DNA of 64,000 nucleotides from assembly GCA_026936325.1 (NCBI GenBank), contig JAPTHN010000004.1, positions 46,093,289 to 46,157,288 on the forward strand. The letters run 5' to 3'. Each line of letters starts with the position of its first letter. The first letter of the stretch is position 1. A model generated the notes under the pieces. The model saw only the letters and a program-made list of their open reading frames with translations, did no database searches and was not told the origin of the DNA. Shown here piece after piece: positions 47,320-59,950 of this stretch. The DNA is from Platynereis dumerilii. Lineage: Eukaryota; Annelida; Polychaeta; Phyllodocida; Nereididae. The translations under genes and the position numbers were made by a program.

Positions 47320-48740
47320 TGGTTGTTGCAACCAAAGATAATTTATATGTGGTTGCTTCAAGCATTAGTACTATGTGTCTAAGTATATTATTTTGTAAAC
47401 GTTAATTCATTTTTTAAGTGGGTGTTGCAAACATGAATTTATATAAAAAAAAATATAAATTCATGTTTGCAACATACACCCACTTAAATTAAAATGGGAG
47501 GTCGCAAAATGTTATGAATTGTTTTAAGTGGTTGATGCAAAATGTTACTTTGGTTTTAGGTGGTCATTGAAAACATGAAATTAGTTAGTGTTAAGTGGTT
47601 GTTGCAACATATATGCAGTTATTGGAAAAATTAATTAGTTTATAAGTGGTGGTCACAAACATGAATTGGTTTTAAGTGGCTGTTAAATGTATGAAATATG
47701 TGTCAAGTGATTGTTGCAAAAAGATTAATTTGGTTTTAAGTAGTTTTTACAAACAAAACTTAGTTGTAAGTGGTTGTTGCAAACAAAAGTCAGATTTTTT
47801 AAAAGTGGTTGTTGCGGCAATCACTCAAGTGGTTGTTGCAAACATACATATATATTCTCCACTCGGATTGTGTCAGCCAATCACAAGAGAGTATTCTTGG
47901 ATAATATCCTTGCTGTATTATGCTGAGAAAAGTTATATTGGATCCTGAAAAGTTATATTGGATCCTAAAAAAGTTATATTGGATCCGAGACAGTTTTTAA
48001 ATGAAGAACAATCACTTCCCTACTTGTTGTTCAATTGTGATGTCACCACTGGTGATGTCATAATGGTCAACTTGTCATTGTGACATCACAACTGATGACG
48101 TCATGAGAGCATACTGACAATGGACTTGGTGACGTCACCATTGACTGCTCTTTCATGGTTTGAACACTAAAATTACAGCTGCCTGTAATGTTAACCTAGG
48201 GTGGTATTGAATAGCCTGTTGCAATATTTTTTCTTTTCAATTAAGAGGGGAAAAATGCTATCTTAGCAGCATATCCTGAAATTTGAAAACCTGAACAAAT
48301 ATTTTTTGACCAATTGGCAGCAGGTCAACTTAAAAGGAAAATATAACTTATATTGGATGGAGAATATAATAGATATCGGATGGGAAGGAGTCCAATATAG
48401 AGTATAATTGGATTCAGAAAAGTTATATTGGATTCGGCTGCGCCTCATCCAATATAACTTTTCTTCATCCAATTATACTCTATATTGGACTCCTTCCCAT
48501 CCAATATTTATATAATATTTTAAAGTTGTAGCAAACATTGTTTTCATTGGAGGTTGCAAACATAAATTGGCTTTTAAGTAGTTCTTGTTGCAAACAATAT
48601 ATTATTCTTTAAGTGGTTGTTGCAATTATTACAATTTGTTTGGTTTTTGGACACATAAATTGGTTTTTCATTAACCAAAATGGTTATTGAGTGATTGTTG
48701 CAAACCCGTAATTAATTATGTGAAGTTGGTTGCTTCGAAG
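47320..48740. repeat. AAGTGGTTGTTGCAAACATGAATT minisatellite
   Basis: Diverged units of roughly 30-35 bp (TTTTAAGTGGTTGTTGCAAA plus CATGAATTGG). At 47425-47482 one pair forms a palindrome, GTTGCAAACATGAATTTATA with its complement. The array is interrupted by the foldback element at 47850-48515. Confidence 0.85.
47850..48515. mobile_element. Foldback element with 56-bp arms and TGACGTCA sites
   Basis: The arms 48378-48433 and 48447-48502 are near-perfect complements (GGATGGGAAGGAGTCCAATA ...). Three direct repeats GTTATATTGGATCC lie at 47931-47986. TGATGACGTCATGA (48096-48109) and GTGACGTCACC (48130-48140) are palindromic CRE-like sites, and TGTCAGCCAATCACAA (47870-47885) contains an inverted CCAAT box. 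It is inserted in the minisatellite. Confidence 0.7.
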
Positions 48741-49391
48741 TTTTTTCACAAGAAATTTGTCACCTAACTTTTTAATATAAATTAAGACTGATGGAGCACC
48801 AACTCTGCATAACAGTTGTCTAAAAATGATTCAGATTGACAAAAAATTATATATTTTATAAAGAAAAACTGTATTTACTCTGAGTCTAAGTGGCATAACC
48901 ATGTTTTTCACATCTTCTTTTTATATATTTTTAAAAATATAAGAAGACATTTTTGTCTCTTTAATCTTATTCTCATACATACATTTTGCTGAATGCATGC
49001 ACAGAATGTGCAACTAGTGGAACAGGTTCCTTCTATCAGTACATTGTGGCATAAAATGAAAGCGAAAAATATTGCCCAAATATAAAAAGATGAAATATTG
49101 AACCTTTTTATTGGAGATAGATAAAACATCGTTATTTATAGACTTTCATTTCAGTGTTATTAACTCTGCAGAATTCCTTCAAGCTCATGGGGTTAAAAGT
49201 GTCAACTTTATATTTCATACGCCTATAGCAAAGTTGGCCTTTAGTAGTCATTTTTGTCAATTTTGAAAGAACTGCCAAAAATAATTCCAGTTTCAGTTTT
49301 TCTTTCTGATGACAAAAACTGCTTTGTGAGCCAGCTATGAAATGAAACATTTTTTGTGAAATTGGTGAACTAAACTTGAGACCACACCTTA

Positions 49392-49763
49392 CAGTACGAC
49401 CTGCAAGTAAGTGAAATGGGTGATGTTCTGCTGTTGGGTCAATGCAGATACCTCCTCAACCAAACAGCTTGTGGCAACAAGGATGCTCATCCAATGAGAA
49501 TATATTATGGGGTCATAAATTTGCATTGGCCTTCTGTTTCACTTGCTTGTCAAAGACTTTGACCCATACGTAACTCTGACTACAGCAAAGAACATTGGCT
49601 GCCATTGTTATCCTGCATGCCACATATATTGGCCTTCATGACCCAATGTGTTTTCCTGTCTTTGGATGAGAATTTGTGCTCCCACAAACAGTTTGGTTGA
49701 GGATGTTTAGCATTGATGCAATGGCACAATATCATGCGTTTCACTTTCTTACAGGCGGCACTG
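49392..49763. mobile_element. CAGT-ended foldback MITE, copy 1
   Basis: A 372-bp relative of the element at 57790-58259. The left end is CAGTACGACCTGCAAGTAAG and the right end is CTTACAGGCGGCACTG. Right-arm words GAGGATGTTTAGCATTGATG and TTGACCCATAC are shared with the second copy. A TA precedes the left end only. Confidence 0.8.
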
Positions 49764-50663
49764 AAACTCTGGGTGCAGCCAATAAAATTAGTAGCCAATT
49801 GTATCCCACATACCTCAGATATCATCCTTTATGGCCCATATGTTTTTGTCTCAATGCAGTGATCGACTTTCGGATTTATATTATATGAGTCTTCGCAAAA
49901 GCCTACAGACCATTCAACAGATTAACTTGCAATTTTATTCCAAAATTTCGCTAAAAAAATAAACTGATTATATTTTGGCCTACTTATGTTTTCTCTTCTA
50001 GCAAAGTTGGCAAAGTTGGTCTTCTAGTTCTGGGTAAGATAGATTGTTACATCTGGTGTGGGAAATATTGGTGACTTCATTCTCTTGTTTGCATAAGTCA
50101 GAACTTGGAGACTGCCAAGAAACAAGCCATAGGGGCCCATACTTGATCTTCACCAAGATGGTAAATACAAGATTTGTGTTACATACACTTTTTACATCTT
50201 TTTTATTTTCAGCTTGTGACAATTCAAACACAGTTTTTTTATTCAACCTGTACTTACTACAAAACGTGGGTGTTTCAGGATTCAGGAAAAAAACCCAACA
50301 AACTACACAAATTTTCTATTGCCATATTGTAAATAGAGCAAGCGTCATTGCCCCGCGTCTAACATGTGTACATTGCTCATACAGTGTACACATACTATAA
50401 AGAGTACAAAACAGTATATTATTTAAGTTCAACATATTGCTGTGGTCATAAATTAATGGTATAGTTCTGTTCAAATGACAATGTACAAACCCTTTCATGA
50501 GGCTTGCCGAATAGAAAAATAGTAAAACACAATATTTAGGAATGCTTAACGGTGTCTAATCGGTCAACATAACAATAGCATTGGTGTCCAAAAGCTTTTA
50601 TTCGAAATATGATCTATACGGCTTGATTTACCACACTTTGGTAATATTTTTCTTTCATTTCAG

Positions 50664-53600
50664 GAGACGTAAAGTGCCTGAAGTCTTGTTCTTATGGTTG
50701 GGCTGAGCCAGTAAACATGTTGAGGTAATTTAGTTTTTACTTCCTGTAGTATTTTTTTCACTAGTTGTGCTGCATGGGACAGGTAGGGATGATGGTAATG
50801 AGGAGGCAAGGAGGAAACGTCCGTTAAACATTTGTTGCTTAAAAAATTTATCTGACCTGGGTTCCATCTGACCATGATGGTCATGCACATCACAACAGTG
50901 CCGATGGTGGGGCAAGTGATTGTCACAAGAACAATGTCCCACCAAAGTGGTAAATAGCAAGTAGGTATAAAATAATGAATTTATTCAGCTTTGTATCATA
51001 CTATCTAATTATCCTATCGAGCTAACTACAGTGCACCAAAAAAGTTATGGGAAAAACGCGGTGGCCTCAGATTTTGCCTCTAAATTTGAAGAAAGGCATT
51101 TCTGGTGATAATTATTGATTTTCTATCATTTCAATACACTTCTTCTGAACAGTTCTGGATAATAGTATCGTAGCTTAATGCTATGATATGGATATGCCAG
51201 TGAATCTTGCTTGGTGCGCCATTTTTTGCCTTCAAAAAAGTTATGGGAATTTTTCATGAAGCAGTCAAATACTGAAATCTAAGTATGAATTATTGCTTTG
51301 TGGTCGTCATGTTAGTTTCTAGAAGTAGGGAATTGACTCTGGGGCCCATTTCGTGGGAGATCCCGGGGTTAAATTTTCAAGAAATATGTATTTTCAATGA
51401 TATAAAGTATGTTATTTCAAATAATTCTCAAATTAATATGTTGCCATCCAAATGCCAATTTTATCCTGGAAATCTGTTGACACAGCATTTATTTCAAAAT
51501 TTATTGGTAGCGGCTTCTGTTTTCATCGGGAGAAATGCATCTTATTAGGCCAGGACAGAAGTTAATTCGAATTTCATGTCAACAGATGTGTTCTTGCTGA
51601 TATTCAGCATCAGGAATTTTCAGCAATTTGGTGTTATTTGTGGTGAAACTGCATTAAAATGTTACTTTTGTAAGTGAAAAGGTTGTCCAGATAGTTTGAA
51701 TGACATAAAGCACAGCACCTACCACTTTATACACTGTCTTAATTATTTGCATTTCCGTACTGCAAAAGTGGTCAAATGCTTCCATTGCGTCTTTCCATAT
51801 CTATGGTCATATCATGCACAAATCACAAGTTCACAAGGTTCAAAGATAAATTTCACTCACCATCCATCAAATTGTATCAATTGGAATGATACAGAAAAAA
51901 TAATTTTAGCTTTTATAGCATCTTGATTGTTTGTCTCATATTCCACTAGTTTGCAACAGACACCTCAATCATTCATTTGTACTACCATATCCTTTTGGAA
52001 ACTTTTGAAACATTATATAAAGGCCCTGAGACGTGATGACAACCCATTAACATGCTATACCAAGCAAAATATGGTAAATGTTGATAATTTATAGGGCTTA
52101 TAGTATGCCGCTACCTATTATCTTTCTTCAAGATGTTCATCATTCAGGGGACTGCTCATCTTCACTTTACACAGACAAGTCATGCATGCTCAATAATCAT
52201 GTGGCTAACATATTTCAGCAATACCAGAGCATTGAGTATGCTACAGGATATATATTTTTTTCAGAACACGCTTATTTTAAATTGTATTTCATTTCAAAAT
52301 TATCAATATCCATTAAAAATGACTGGAAACCATTGTTCTTAACATATTTCAAGTTAAAACAATGTTCAATTTGACCAATATAGTCTAGTAACATATTACT
52401 GATGTCATGTGTATAAGAGACGTCATCTTTAAGTTGTTATTCCTGAAGAAATCAAATTTTTCCCATAACTTTTTTGAGGTCGAAAATTGGTGTTGCAACC
52501 AAGAATCTCCTGGCATACCCGGTTTGCAGATTAAAACAAAAAAGTAACCTGGTAGATCTGTTCATGGGATGTCTATTTAAAGGGTAGAAGTGCAATAACT
52601 CCCTTCGGAAATTAATTATTGAGAAATTAGGGGCAAAAACAGACCCATTCCAATTTTTCCCATAACTTTTTTGGTGCACTGTAGCTGTCTGTCTGAACAT
52701 TGTGTTTGTTTTTCACATCTATATCCTGCATATAGGATCCTATGCTTCTCATTTTGGAATGCAATATTACCCCAAAAAAATTTGGATGCAAGCCTTGATA
52801 TCAAACACCTACACAAAAAATTGCTTTCTCTGAAGCTCTGACGTTTTTTAATAACTTATTTTGCAATTCTAAATAATATGTAATTCTATACAGCAACCCA
52901 TTTTCTAAATCCTTGAAGAAAGTAAAAAGTTGAGATGGACGATGTTTGCAGATCTCTCACGTGTCTTTGTAGGGTAAATAGACATAAGTAAATGTTACAC
53001 ATAACAATATCATAGCATGAGTTCACAAAATTTGTGGTACCTGGTCCAAACTGTAAAATAATGATGGAAATAGTAAGGATTGTCTGCTTATGGAAGGATA
53101 GAGAGAGTCATCATGTTCAACTTTTCTGAGCTTATTTCAACTGTGTTACCTTCATAAATGTGAGTCAATTCGTGCCATGCCACTTGAGGCCTATTTGCCA
53201 AGTAAAAGCTTTTGGCAGTATCCCTCAGTGAAAACTGCCAATGGCATGTGAAGTCAAGGCCACTGATAGTAAGACCAAATTTGCCACTGACAAGACCAAA
53301 TTTGCTGCCTAGACTAAATGTACCACCGAAAAGACCATATTTGTACCAACAAGACCAAATTACCACTGAAAAGACAAAATTAGCCACTGAAAAGACTAAA
53401 TTTGTGTCAACAAGACCAAATTTGCAGCCAACAAGACCAGATTTGCCACTGACAAGACCAAATTTGCCTCTGAAAAGACTAAATTTGTACCAACAAGACC
53501 GAATTTGCTGCCAACAAGACCAGAATTGCCACTGAAAAGACCAAATGTGCCACTCAAAAGACCAAATTGGTGCCAATTTGACCAAATGTGCCACCAACAA

Positions 53601-56600
53601 GAACAAATTTGCTGCCAACAAGACCACATTTCCCACTGCCTAGACAAAATTTGTCACGAAAAGATCAAATTTGCCAACGACAGGCCCTGCCTTCTGGTAT
53701 CATCCCCTCCCGTCAGCAAGGTCATTTTGCTCAAGTTCACACAATTACCATTCTGCTAGTGTCAAAGTCCAGATCTGCTTGACTCATGTGGTGACTTCAT
53801 CATCTTCAGAGCTACAAGAATAAGTAACTCCCCCTTCTAAAAATACATCCTTTAGATGTAGTTGCCTTACATTTTTATGTTTAACAATGTGGTCTTGTGA
53901 ATGGTAAATACATGGGTGGATGCATAAGCACTTTGACACGTGACTCAGGTTTGACATAAATGCACCCAGGTTTGAAAAAGAGGAAAATTGTTTTACTTCC
54001 ATGTTAACAATTTCATATTTTCAAAAGCTTTTATTGCGGCTTGTTGATGTCATATTTTCTGATATTTTATAGAGAACTCTAGAAAAACAAAGGGTAATTA
54101 ACTTTATGGATGGTTATAAATTCTAAGAAATAAAATTTAATGAAAACTTAGAGGCCAAGTATAAGGTTAAACCTTGTCTTGACCATACGTAATAAATATA
54201 TTTTACCTAGGCAGTTCTGTCATTTTATCCAGTCTGGTGAAAATGATAACTGCATGCTGCTGCCACCTGGCTCAGAAGTTAGTTTTGTATGCTTCAGCAT
54301 AGAGCTCCCAAGAAATAGTTCCAATTTCATGGCACATTCACAAAGTTTCTATTCAATATTGAGGTAAACCAGAGTGAGACTAGGCAATCACATTCTCTAA
54401 GGAAGTAGACAAGGCCATCAACATACTCAGAAACCGCCCTGGTTTCTTCCAGACAAAATTTTGTGAGTTCTCCACAATGGGTTTATGTGCACTGCTAGTT
54501 GGAGCTCACAGAATTTTACACTTGTCACTAGGTGGCAACACATGACAACATATGTCTAAGGCTTTGACCTGGCTTAACTCTGTAAAATCGGGCCTTGAGG
54601 TTGACAGGGAGTCCCTATAGAGGTCATTGAACTGAAAGTATTGAAATCCCTCGTAATAATAACTTCAAAAGATGTACAAGAGAATGTGATCATTGTTAGG
54701 GAACGTGAAAGACCATCGCAAGAGAACGCAATTATTGACTTGAGGGAATGTGGTCATTGTTAAGAAACATCATGATAATTGCAACCAAAGGCGAGAACCA
54801 TTTTATTTCTTTTGCTATGTCCTCTTAGCAGCTTGTAGAAGTCAGGTAGAGCAACAAAATGTAATTCTGTTCTTGCAACTTTCTAAACTGAACAACCACC
54901 ATAGCCTTGATAATATTCTGTACATCAGCCAGCACTGAATTATTTCAGTGCTGAGCTTGGACCCTATTTTTGCTCTTGGCTACCCAAGGTGAAAACCCAA
55001 CCTATAGTCAAGATGACATATATATTGAACAAACTAAAGTTATAGATTTGTTTTTTGTATAAAATATACATATGTGTATATATTTCCATATCAAAGCGAA
55101 CTGTAGCATTATATGTATGATACATGGTGCCTCATGGTCAATTATTCACAGAGTTGAGGCTACACCCTACTAAACTTTTAACTCATTTCAATATTGTGAA
55201 ATATGTTTTGTATATATATGTGATATGAAGTCTGGTCAACCATTCCTGAAGTCACATATGTGAAAAGACTGTTATGCATGTATAGTTTAGGGATTATTTG
55301 CTGTCAAAAAACATGTCTGTGACTCAAATATTGATCATAAGTCAAATATAGGAATATATATTGAAGGCGCCTGACAGAATAAATCTAGACAGATTTTGAC
55401 AAGAGTGTTTTCGGCCTAGCCATATCCATATTTGTTGGTGTTTCGTGCCAAGCTTGTTTTGAATGGCAATGAAATAGACTATTGCTTTGTTGTTCAATAT
55501 TGTCAGTTTGTGTAAATAACTTACAGGATATGAAATCATATTTATTGTTATTTTTTTAGCAAATCAAACAGGTTAATATCCTCTTTGAGTGTTTTACATC
55601 GCACAATGCATCTCTCAGTCGTAATTTCGGTCTGGGTTCCCGGGCCTACGTCAGTGAATGTAAATGTAGAATTTTATTATAGTCCGTTACACCGACGAAG
55701 TCAGTCTCAACAGACTTTACAATTACACCCTTGGCAGGCCTGTTCAGGCATGAGCCTTTCTCAACTCCCTGGGAAGTATGCAGCTAGGCAGCCGTATTCA
55801 GCACAACAATACTAAGTCACTCTACAATTGCCATCACTGCCTATAGCCAAGTACCCATTTACACCTGGGTGAAGTGAAGCAAAGAGTTATGGAGGATCTG
55901 CTCAGTTCCTCCATGCCATGGTTGGGAGTCGAACCTGCAATGTGTCAGTTACCAGGCGAGCACCTTATCCGCTAGGCCACGGCACCTCAGTGCCAGTGTT
56001 AGGAAACTGGTATTGTAGCCACACACTCTTAACAAAAAGGTTTTATATGGAACTTTTAAGGGTTCCCTAAAAGGTTCATTAATATTAAACTAAACTTTTA
56101 AGAAGGTTCCAGCAGCAAACAAAAACAGCAATTAGATAATCCAGCTCACTAAATCAGGTTCCATCATTGGGCCTTCCCACCAGTAATAGTATTGAACCTT
56201 TTCAATTCTGTTGAACCCTTAACAAATTTTTTCGGCTGTGGGTCCTTTATATGTACCATCAAGAACCTTTTGTGTTAAAGAGTACAGGATTGATTCCTGC
56301 AGGTCTAGGCAATCAATTTGGTATGGAACTTTATAATGCATTACTAAGGGGCTGATTAGATGGTAGTTGGGGGTTTTGGATTTTACCTCTGGGACAAACT
56401 TTTTTCACACCCAATGCGACAACAAACTATTTTTTTGCGCGCAATTGAGCAACAAATTCATGTTCTGTGATGTACTTATACTTTATTAAAGTAGGCCATA
56501 ACCATGTGTTTTAATTTAGAGTAAAGTTAATGTAAAACATACAAGTATTTCTATTTTAACTTGGCATGTTTCACAAATCATTTATCTAACCATTTCCTGT

Positions 56601-59600
56601 TGTGAAGCATGTTCCAAAAATGTTTTTATTCTGTGCTAAAAATGTACATTGTAACTAATGAATACGTTGAATGGTGACCATTTGATTACACATTATAAGA
56701 AAAATGTGGTAATTGCTTAATATTTATGTTTGGTATGCGTGTGTCATCGATTTTTATCAATTAGAAATATAGGGGAATTCCTTCGTGGTCTCATATATAA
56801 ACTATTTTGCTGACTTAACAATAGAAAGTATATAATTTGTATTACAACCTGATGTGCTTTTCTGGTTTCTCAAACTTTATTTGAAATCAATAAATCAATC
56901 AATCAATCAATGTTTTGGGATAAACGTCGGCCATCTTCATATACGTATATGAGCTTCACTGACATTTACGATTACAGTTTCCATCCTTAAATGAGAGGCC
57001 TGATCAAGCTTGAACCTTTCTCAGCTCCCTGGGGAGCATGCACCCGTGTGCAAAGGATTTTACGTGTTTCTTATTAGTCAAACGTTCCACAATTGCCATC
57101 ACTGCATATTGTCAATTAAGTACCCATTTGCGCTTGGGTCGAGTGAAGCAATGGTTTTTAGCTGCTTGCAGATTAGTGGTCAAGCAGTTTCAAAATTAAC
57201 TTTCAACTTGGTGGTGTGATGTCACTGACTTTAAAATGTTTTGTTCGTGTCAGTTATTGTTAATCAGTTGATTCAGTGCTTATCACATCCAGCAGCGAAG
57301 GTGACAATTATAAACAAACTAGTTAAATGACTTTAGGTACTTCATCAAATAAGAAGATTGGGAGACCAACAGAAAACTGTCAATGACATGCTAAAAAGCC
57401 AGTTTGCAAATTGAAAATAAGAAATTTAATTTTTCCAGTGGACTGCCAATCCGCAAAGAGCTGTAATGGGGATCTGCTCAGTTCATGGATGCTGTTACTT
57501 CGAATGATAATCCGCGATGATGCACACAGTCATCAAGCACAAAAATAACAAATATGGACATTGTGCAGGATTTTCTGATGTGCAGGCCTATAATTATATG
57601 AACATACAATCACATCATACTTGATAAGTGTGTTAAATTATATTTAACTGACATGAAAGATGGGTCTCAACTCTCAAGCTCTGCTTCATATATTTCTTAA
57701 ATTAGCATTTTTCATGTTAACCTTGATTCATTTATTTTAAAAATAAAGCTTATAAAGGGATTTACAAAAGCAATTCTGAAGTAAGCCTACAGTGCCGCCT
57801 GTAAGTTAGTGAAACACATGGTATTGTGCAATTGCATCAATACTAAACATCCTCAATCAAACTGCATCCGATAACAAGGAAACAAATATATTGGGTCATA
57901 AAGGCCAACACGTTAGGCATGTAGGATAACAATGACAGTCAATGTCCTTCGCTGTAGTCAGATTTAGGCATGGGTCAAAATCTTGATAAGTAAGTGAAAC
58001 ACAGGCCCAATGTTATTTCATAGGGAAGGGTGGTTCACTTACTTATCCAAGACTTTGACCCATACCTAACTCCAACTACAGCCAAGAATATTGGCCCCCA
58101 TTGTTATCCCACATTCCTCTCATATCAGCCTTTATGACCCAATATGTTTTCTTCTCAGCAGATGAGAATTCATGCTTCCACAAGCAGTTTGGCTGAGGAT
58201 GTTTAGCATTGATGCAATGGCACGATATCATGCTTTTCACTTATTTACATGCGGCGCTGTACAGGAGACACATGAATAAACAGTGTTACTACTACCAGGT
58301 CTGTGTTTTAAAATTTGAATGTAAAATGAGTGCAGTCTTTTGAAAACAGCAATATCAGTAGGCCTTACGAGGTTGGAAATAAAGAATGTTGCAGACTTTT
58401 TAATAGAATTGGTCTGTGAAAATGTTCGATATTCACATACATATTTTATTTGGTTTTTGATTTTCACGCCTCATGACATAACTTAAAGGGGCCAAATTTT
58501 ATATATATCAGTTAAAATTTGTAATATAACTTGAGGGAAATACTTGAATGCATTCCAAATTTATACTTGGTTATGAATTATTTTATCTTAAAAATATTTT
58601 AATGGCAAATTTTGCATGTCACTGACAATAATTTTTAGAAGTGATGAAAGCTACAGGTATAGTCATTTTTGGAAGGATGGCACTTATATATTATTGATTT
58701 CATTACTAAGAATGTCTTCAAGTCTCTAAAATGCTGACACACTTATTTACAGTCAGTGAACAGTTTCTAATATTCCATAAATATTCATCAGATCAATTAA
58801 AAAACACATAATTTTCATATTCCAGGCTCTCGAAACACACCAGATTAATACTTTTTAGTTCATACTTTCAATTATATTTCCTCATCCTTTTCTTCAATTT
58901 TACAATTTTTAAAATTTTGGCCCGAAGTTAACAAATTTCACAAAACTTAGGTCACTTCAATTTAATTCACTCTCAAAACACACCAGATTAATACTTTTTA
59001 GTTCATACTTTCAATTATATTTCCTGTTAAATTTTACAATTTTTTAAATTTGGCCCAAAGTTAAGACATTTCACAAAAACGTTGGTCACTTCAATTCAAT
59101 TCACTTCAAAATACTGAATTGCAATAGATATTGAAATTTCTAGACTGGATTAGATTTTGCAGGTATAAGGTTGAACCTTTAAAAGGTATTAGTCTTTGAC
59201 ATAGATCTATAGTAAGGATACTAGAAAACAGATAATTACTTTGTAATTATGATCTAATACAGTGTATATTATTCTTGTTTGCATGAATCGTGTGTGCTAT
59301 AGGCTATTATAAAACATTTTCCTGTCTTGTGCAATCTCATAACATATGTTTCTTCTTTAAGGAAATTTAGCTGATCAGTCCTACAATGTATATCTATAGA
59401 GGGCATTATAAGAATATGTCTGGGGTATAGAAAAGTGGTGTTTAAATAACATAATTTCATTAATTTACATGGTTTTTAAACGATTAAAATGCATGTAGTT
59501 CTCCCATAAAATTTAATTGATTTGATTTAGATATTTTTAACTGATGAGATGACTATAGCTGGATCTATGCCTAATAATAAGTTATTCTTGAAAAGCACCA

Positions 59601-59950
59601 ATCAATTAGTTTCCTGCATGGGCATATTAAAAATTTATAGTGAGTAGGCTGACATGTGGTCACCAGGGGTATACGTTGTATATGGATTTTATATGTAAAA
59701 AATGACATGATACCAAACATGTACATGATTTTAAAGAGGTGTTTTGTTCAACTTAGTTATACATCCAACTTATTATAGAATTTTATCAAATAAAATAAAT
59801 CATAATTATGTCATATCAAAATATTAGATATGCTGTGTATTAGGATTTACTTAATTGAGTTTTTTTGTGTGTTTCAGATTAAACCACTCTCAGAATATCT
59901 ATTGGAGTGGATTAAACTGGCCTGAGACTTTTAAGGAAGCAAAGAAGTGA
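50664..59950 (+). CDS. Tentative three-exon 3' portion of a small cysteine-containing gene
   Basis: Three segments with good splice sites and compatible phase: 50664-50724 (ttcatttcag| ... TTGAG|gtaatt; KCLKSCSYGWAEPVNMLR), 54211-54363 (acctag| ... TTGAG|gtaaac; QFCHFIQSGENDNC...) and 59878-59950 (gtttcag| ... stop; LNHSQNIYWSGLNWPETF...). In the first exon only one frame is open, and it is the one that fits the next exon. Each junction rebuilds an arginine codon. The joined stretch has five cysteines and an N-glycosylation-type NSS and NHS. I recognise no family. A 5' exon ending in phase 1 is needed; an ATG at 50161 with a hydrophobic start is one weak option. Chance agreement is possible, so confidence is low. 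Confidence 0.3.
51029..52681. mobile_element. Non-autonomous Tc1-type element with IR/DR ends
   Basis: Identical 28-bp inverted ends starting CAGTGCACCAAAAAAGTT, flanked by TA on both sides (51027-51028, 52682-52683). A second copy of the core AAAAAAGTTATGGGAA lies inside each end (51234-51250 and, inverted, 52459-52475), about 200 bp from the outer one. This is the paired direct-repeat arrangement known from some Tc1 elements such as Sleeping Beauty. No transposase is recognised within the 1653 bp. Confidence 0.92.
53260..53685. repeat. GACAAGACCAAATTTGCC minisatellite
   Basis: About 20 units of AAGACCAAATTTGCCACTGA with variable spacers (GCTGCCAAC, GTACCAAC). Long open frames on both strands (such as minus 53088-53636) are products of the repeat. 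Confidence 0.9.
54364..55736. other. Anonymous DNA
   Basis: No exon or repeat family recognised. Words such as GAACGTGAAAGACCATCG / AAGAGAACGCAATTATTG near 54700 suggest a small decayed repeat. Confidence 0.35.
55737..55988 (-). mobile_element. tRNA-derived SINE, family 3
   Basis: On the minus strand it starts GGTGCCGTGGCCTAGCGGAT (A-box-like), has GCAGGTTCGACTCCCAACC (B box), and continues to GGGTACTTGGCTATAGGCAG and CTCCCAGGGAGTTGAG. The head is unlike those of families 1 and 2. Confidence 0.8.
56024..56287. mobile_element. MITE with CTCTTAACAAAAAGGTT ends
   Basis: Left CACTCTTAACAAAAAGGTTT and right AACCTTTTGTGTTAAAGAGT are imperfect inverted repeats. Inner pairing AGGGTTCCC / GGGTCCT is also visible. 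About 264 bp, no coding sequence. Confidence 0.7.
56346..56470. mobile_element. Fragment related to the 36.4-kb foldback
   Basis: GGGCTGATTAGATGGTAG and GGGACAAACTTTTTTCACACCC match the left half of the element at 36415. Confidence 0.4.
57009..57145 (-). mobile_element. SINE family 3 fragment
   Basis: TTGAACCTTTCTCAGCTCCCTGGGGAGCATGC, CACAATTGCCATCACTGC and AAGTACCCATTTGCGCTTGGGT match the 3' part of family 3. The tRNA head is missing. Confidence 0.65.
57790..58259. mobile_element. CAGTG-ended foldback MITE, copy 2
   Basis: A 470-bp element, foldback along nearly its whole length. The left end is CAGTGCCGCCTGTAAGTTAG and the right end is TTATTTACATGCGGCGCTG. It has TA on both sides (57788-57789, 58260-58261). 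CATCAATACTAAACATCCTC pairs with GAGGATGTTTAGCATTGATG, and the centre pairs through TTGACCCAT(A/G)C words. A relative of 49392-49763. Confidence 0.9.
58826..59105. repeat. Tandem duplication, about 148-bp unit
   Basis: AAACACACCAGATTAATACT and the following ~130 bp occur twice in tandem (from about 58832 and 58976), with a small deletion in the second copy (CTCATCCTTTTCTT absent). Confidence 0.9.

Noticed and set aside
50161-50400. ATG with hydrophobic stretch (MVNTRFVLHTLFTSFLF) as first exon of the tentative + strand gene
   Set aside because: A phase-1 donor exists only as a weak GTGTTT; noted as an option but not included in the exon list.
53088-53759. Frames encoding (ANLVL)n or (RPNLPLT)n repeats
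   Set aside because: Products of the GACAAGACCAAATTTGCC minisatellite; open on both strands.
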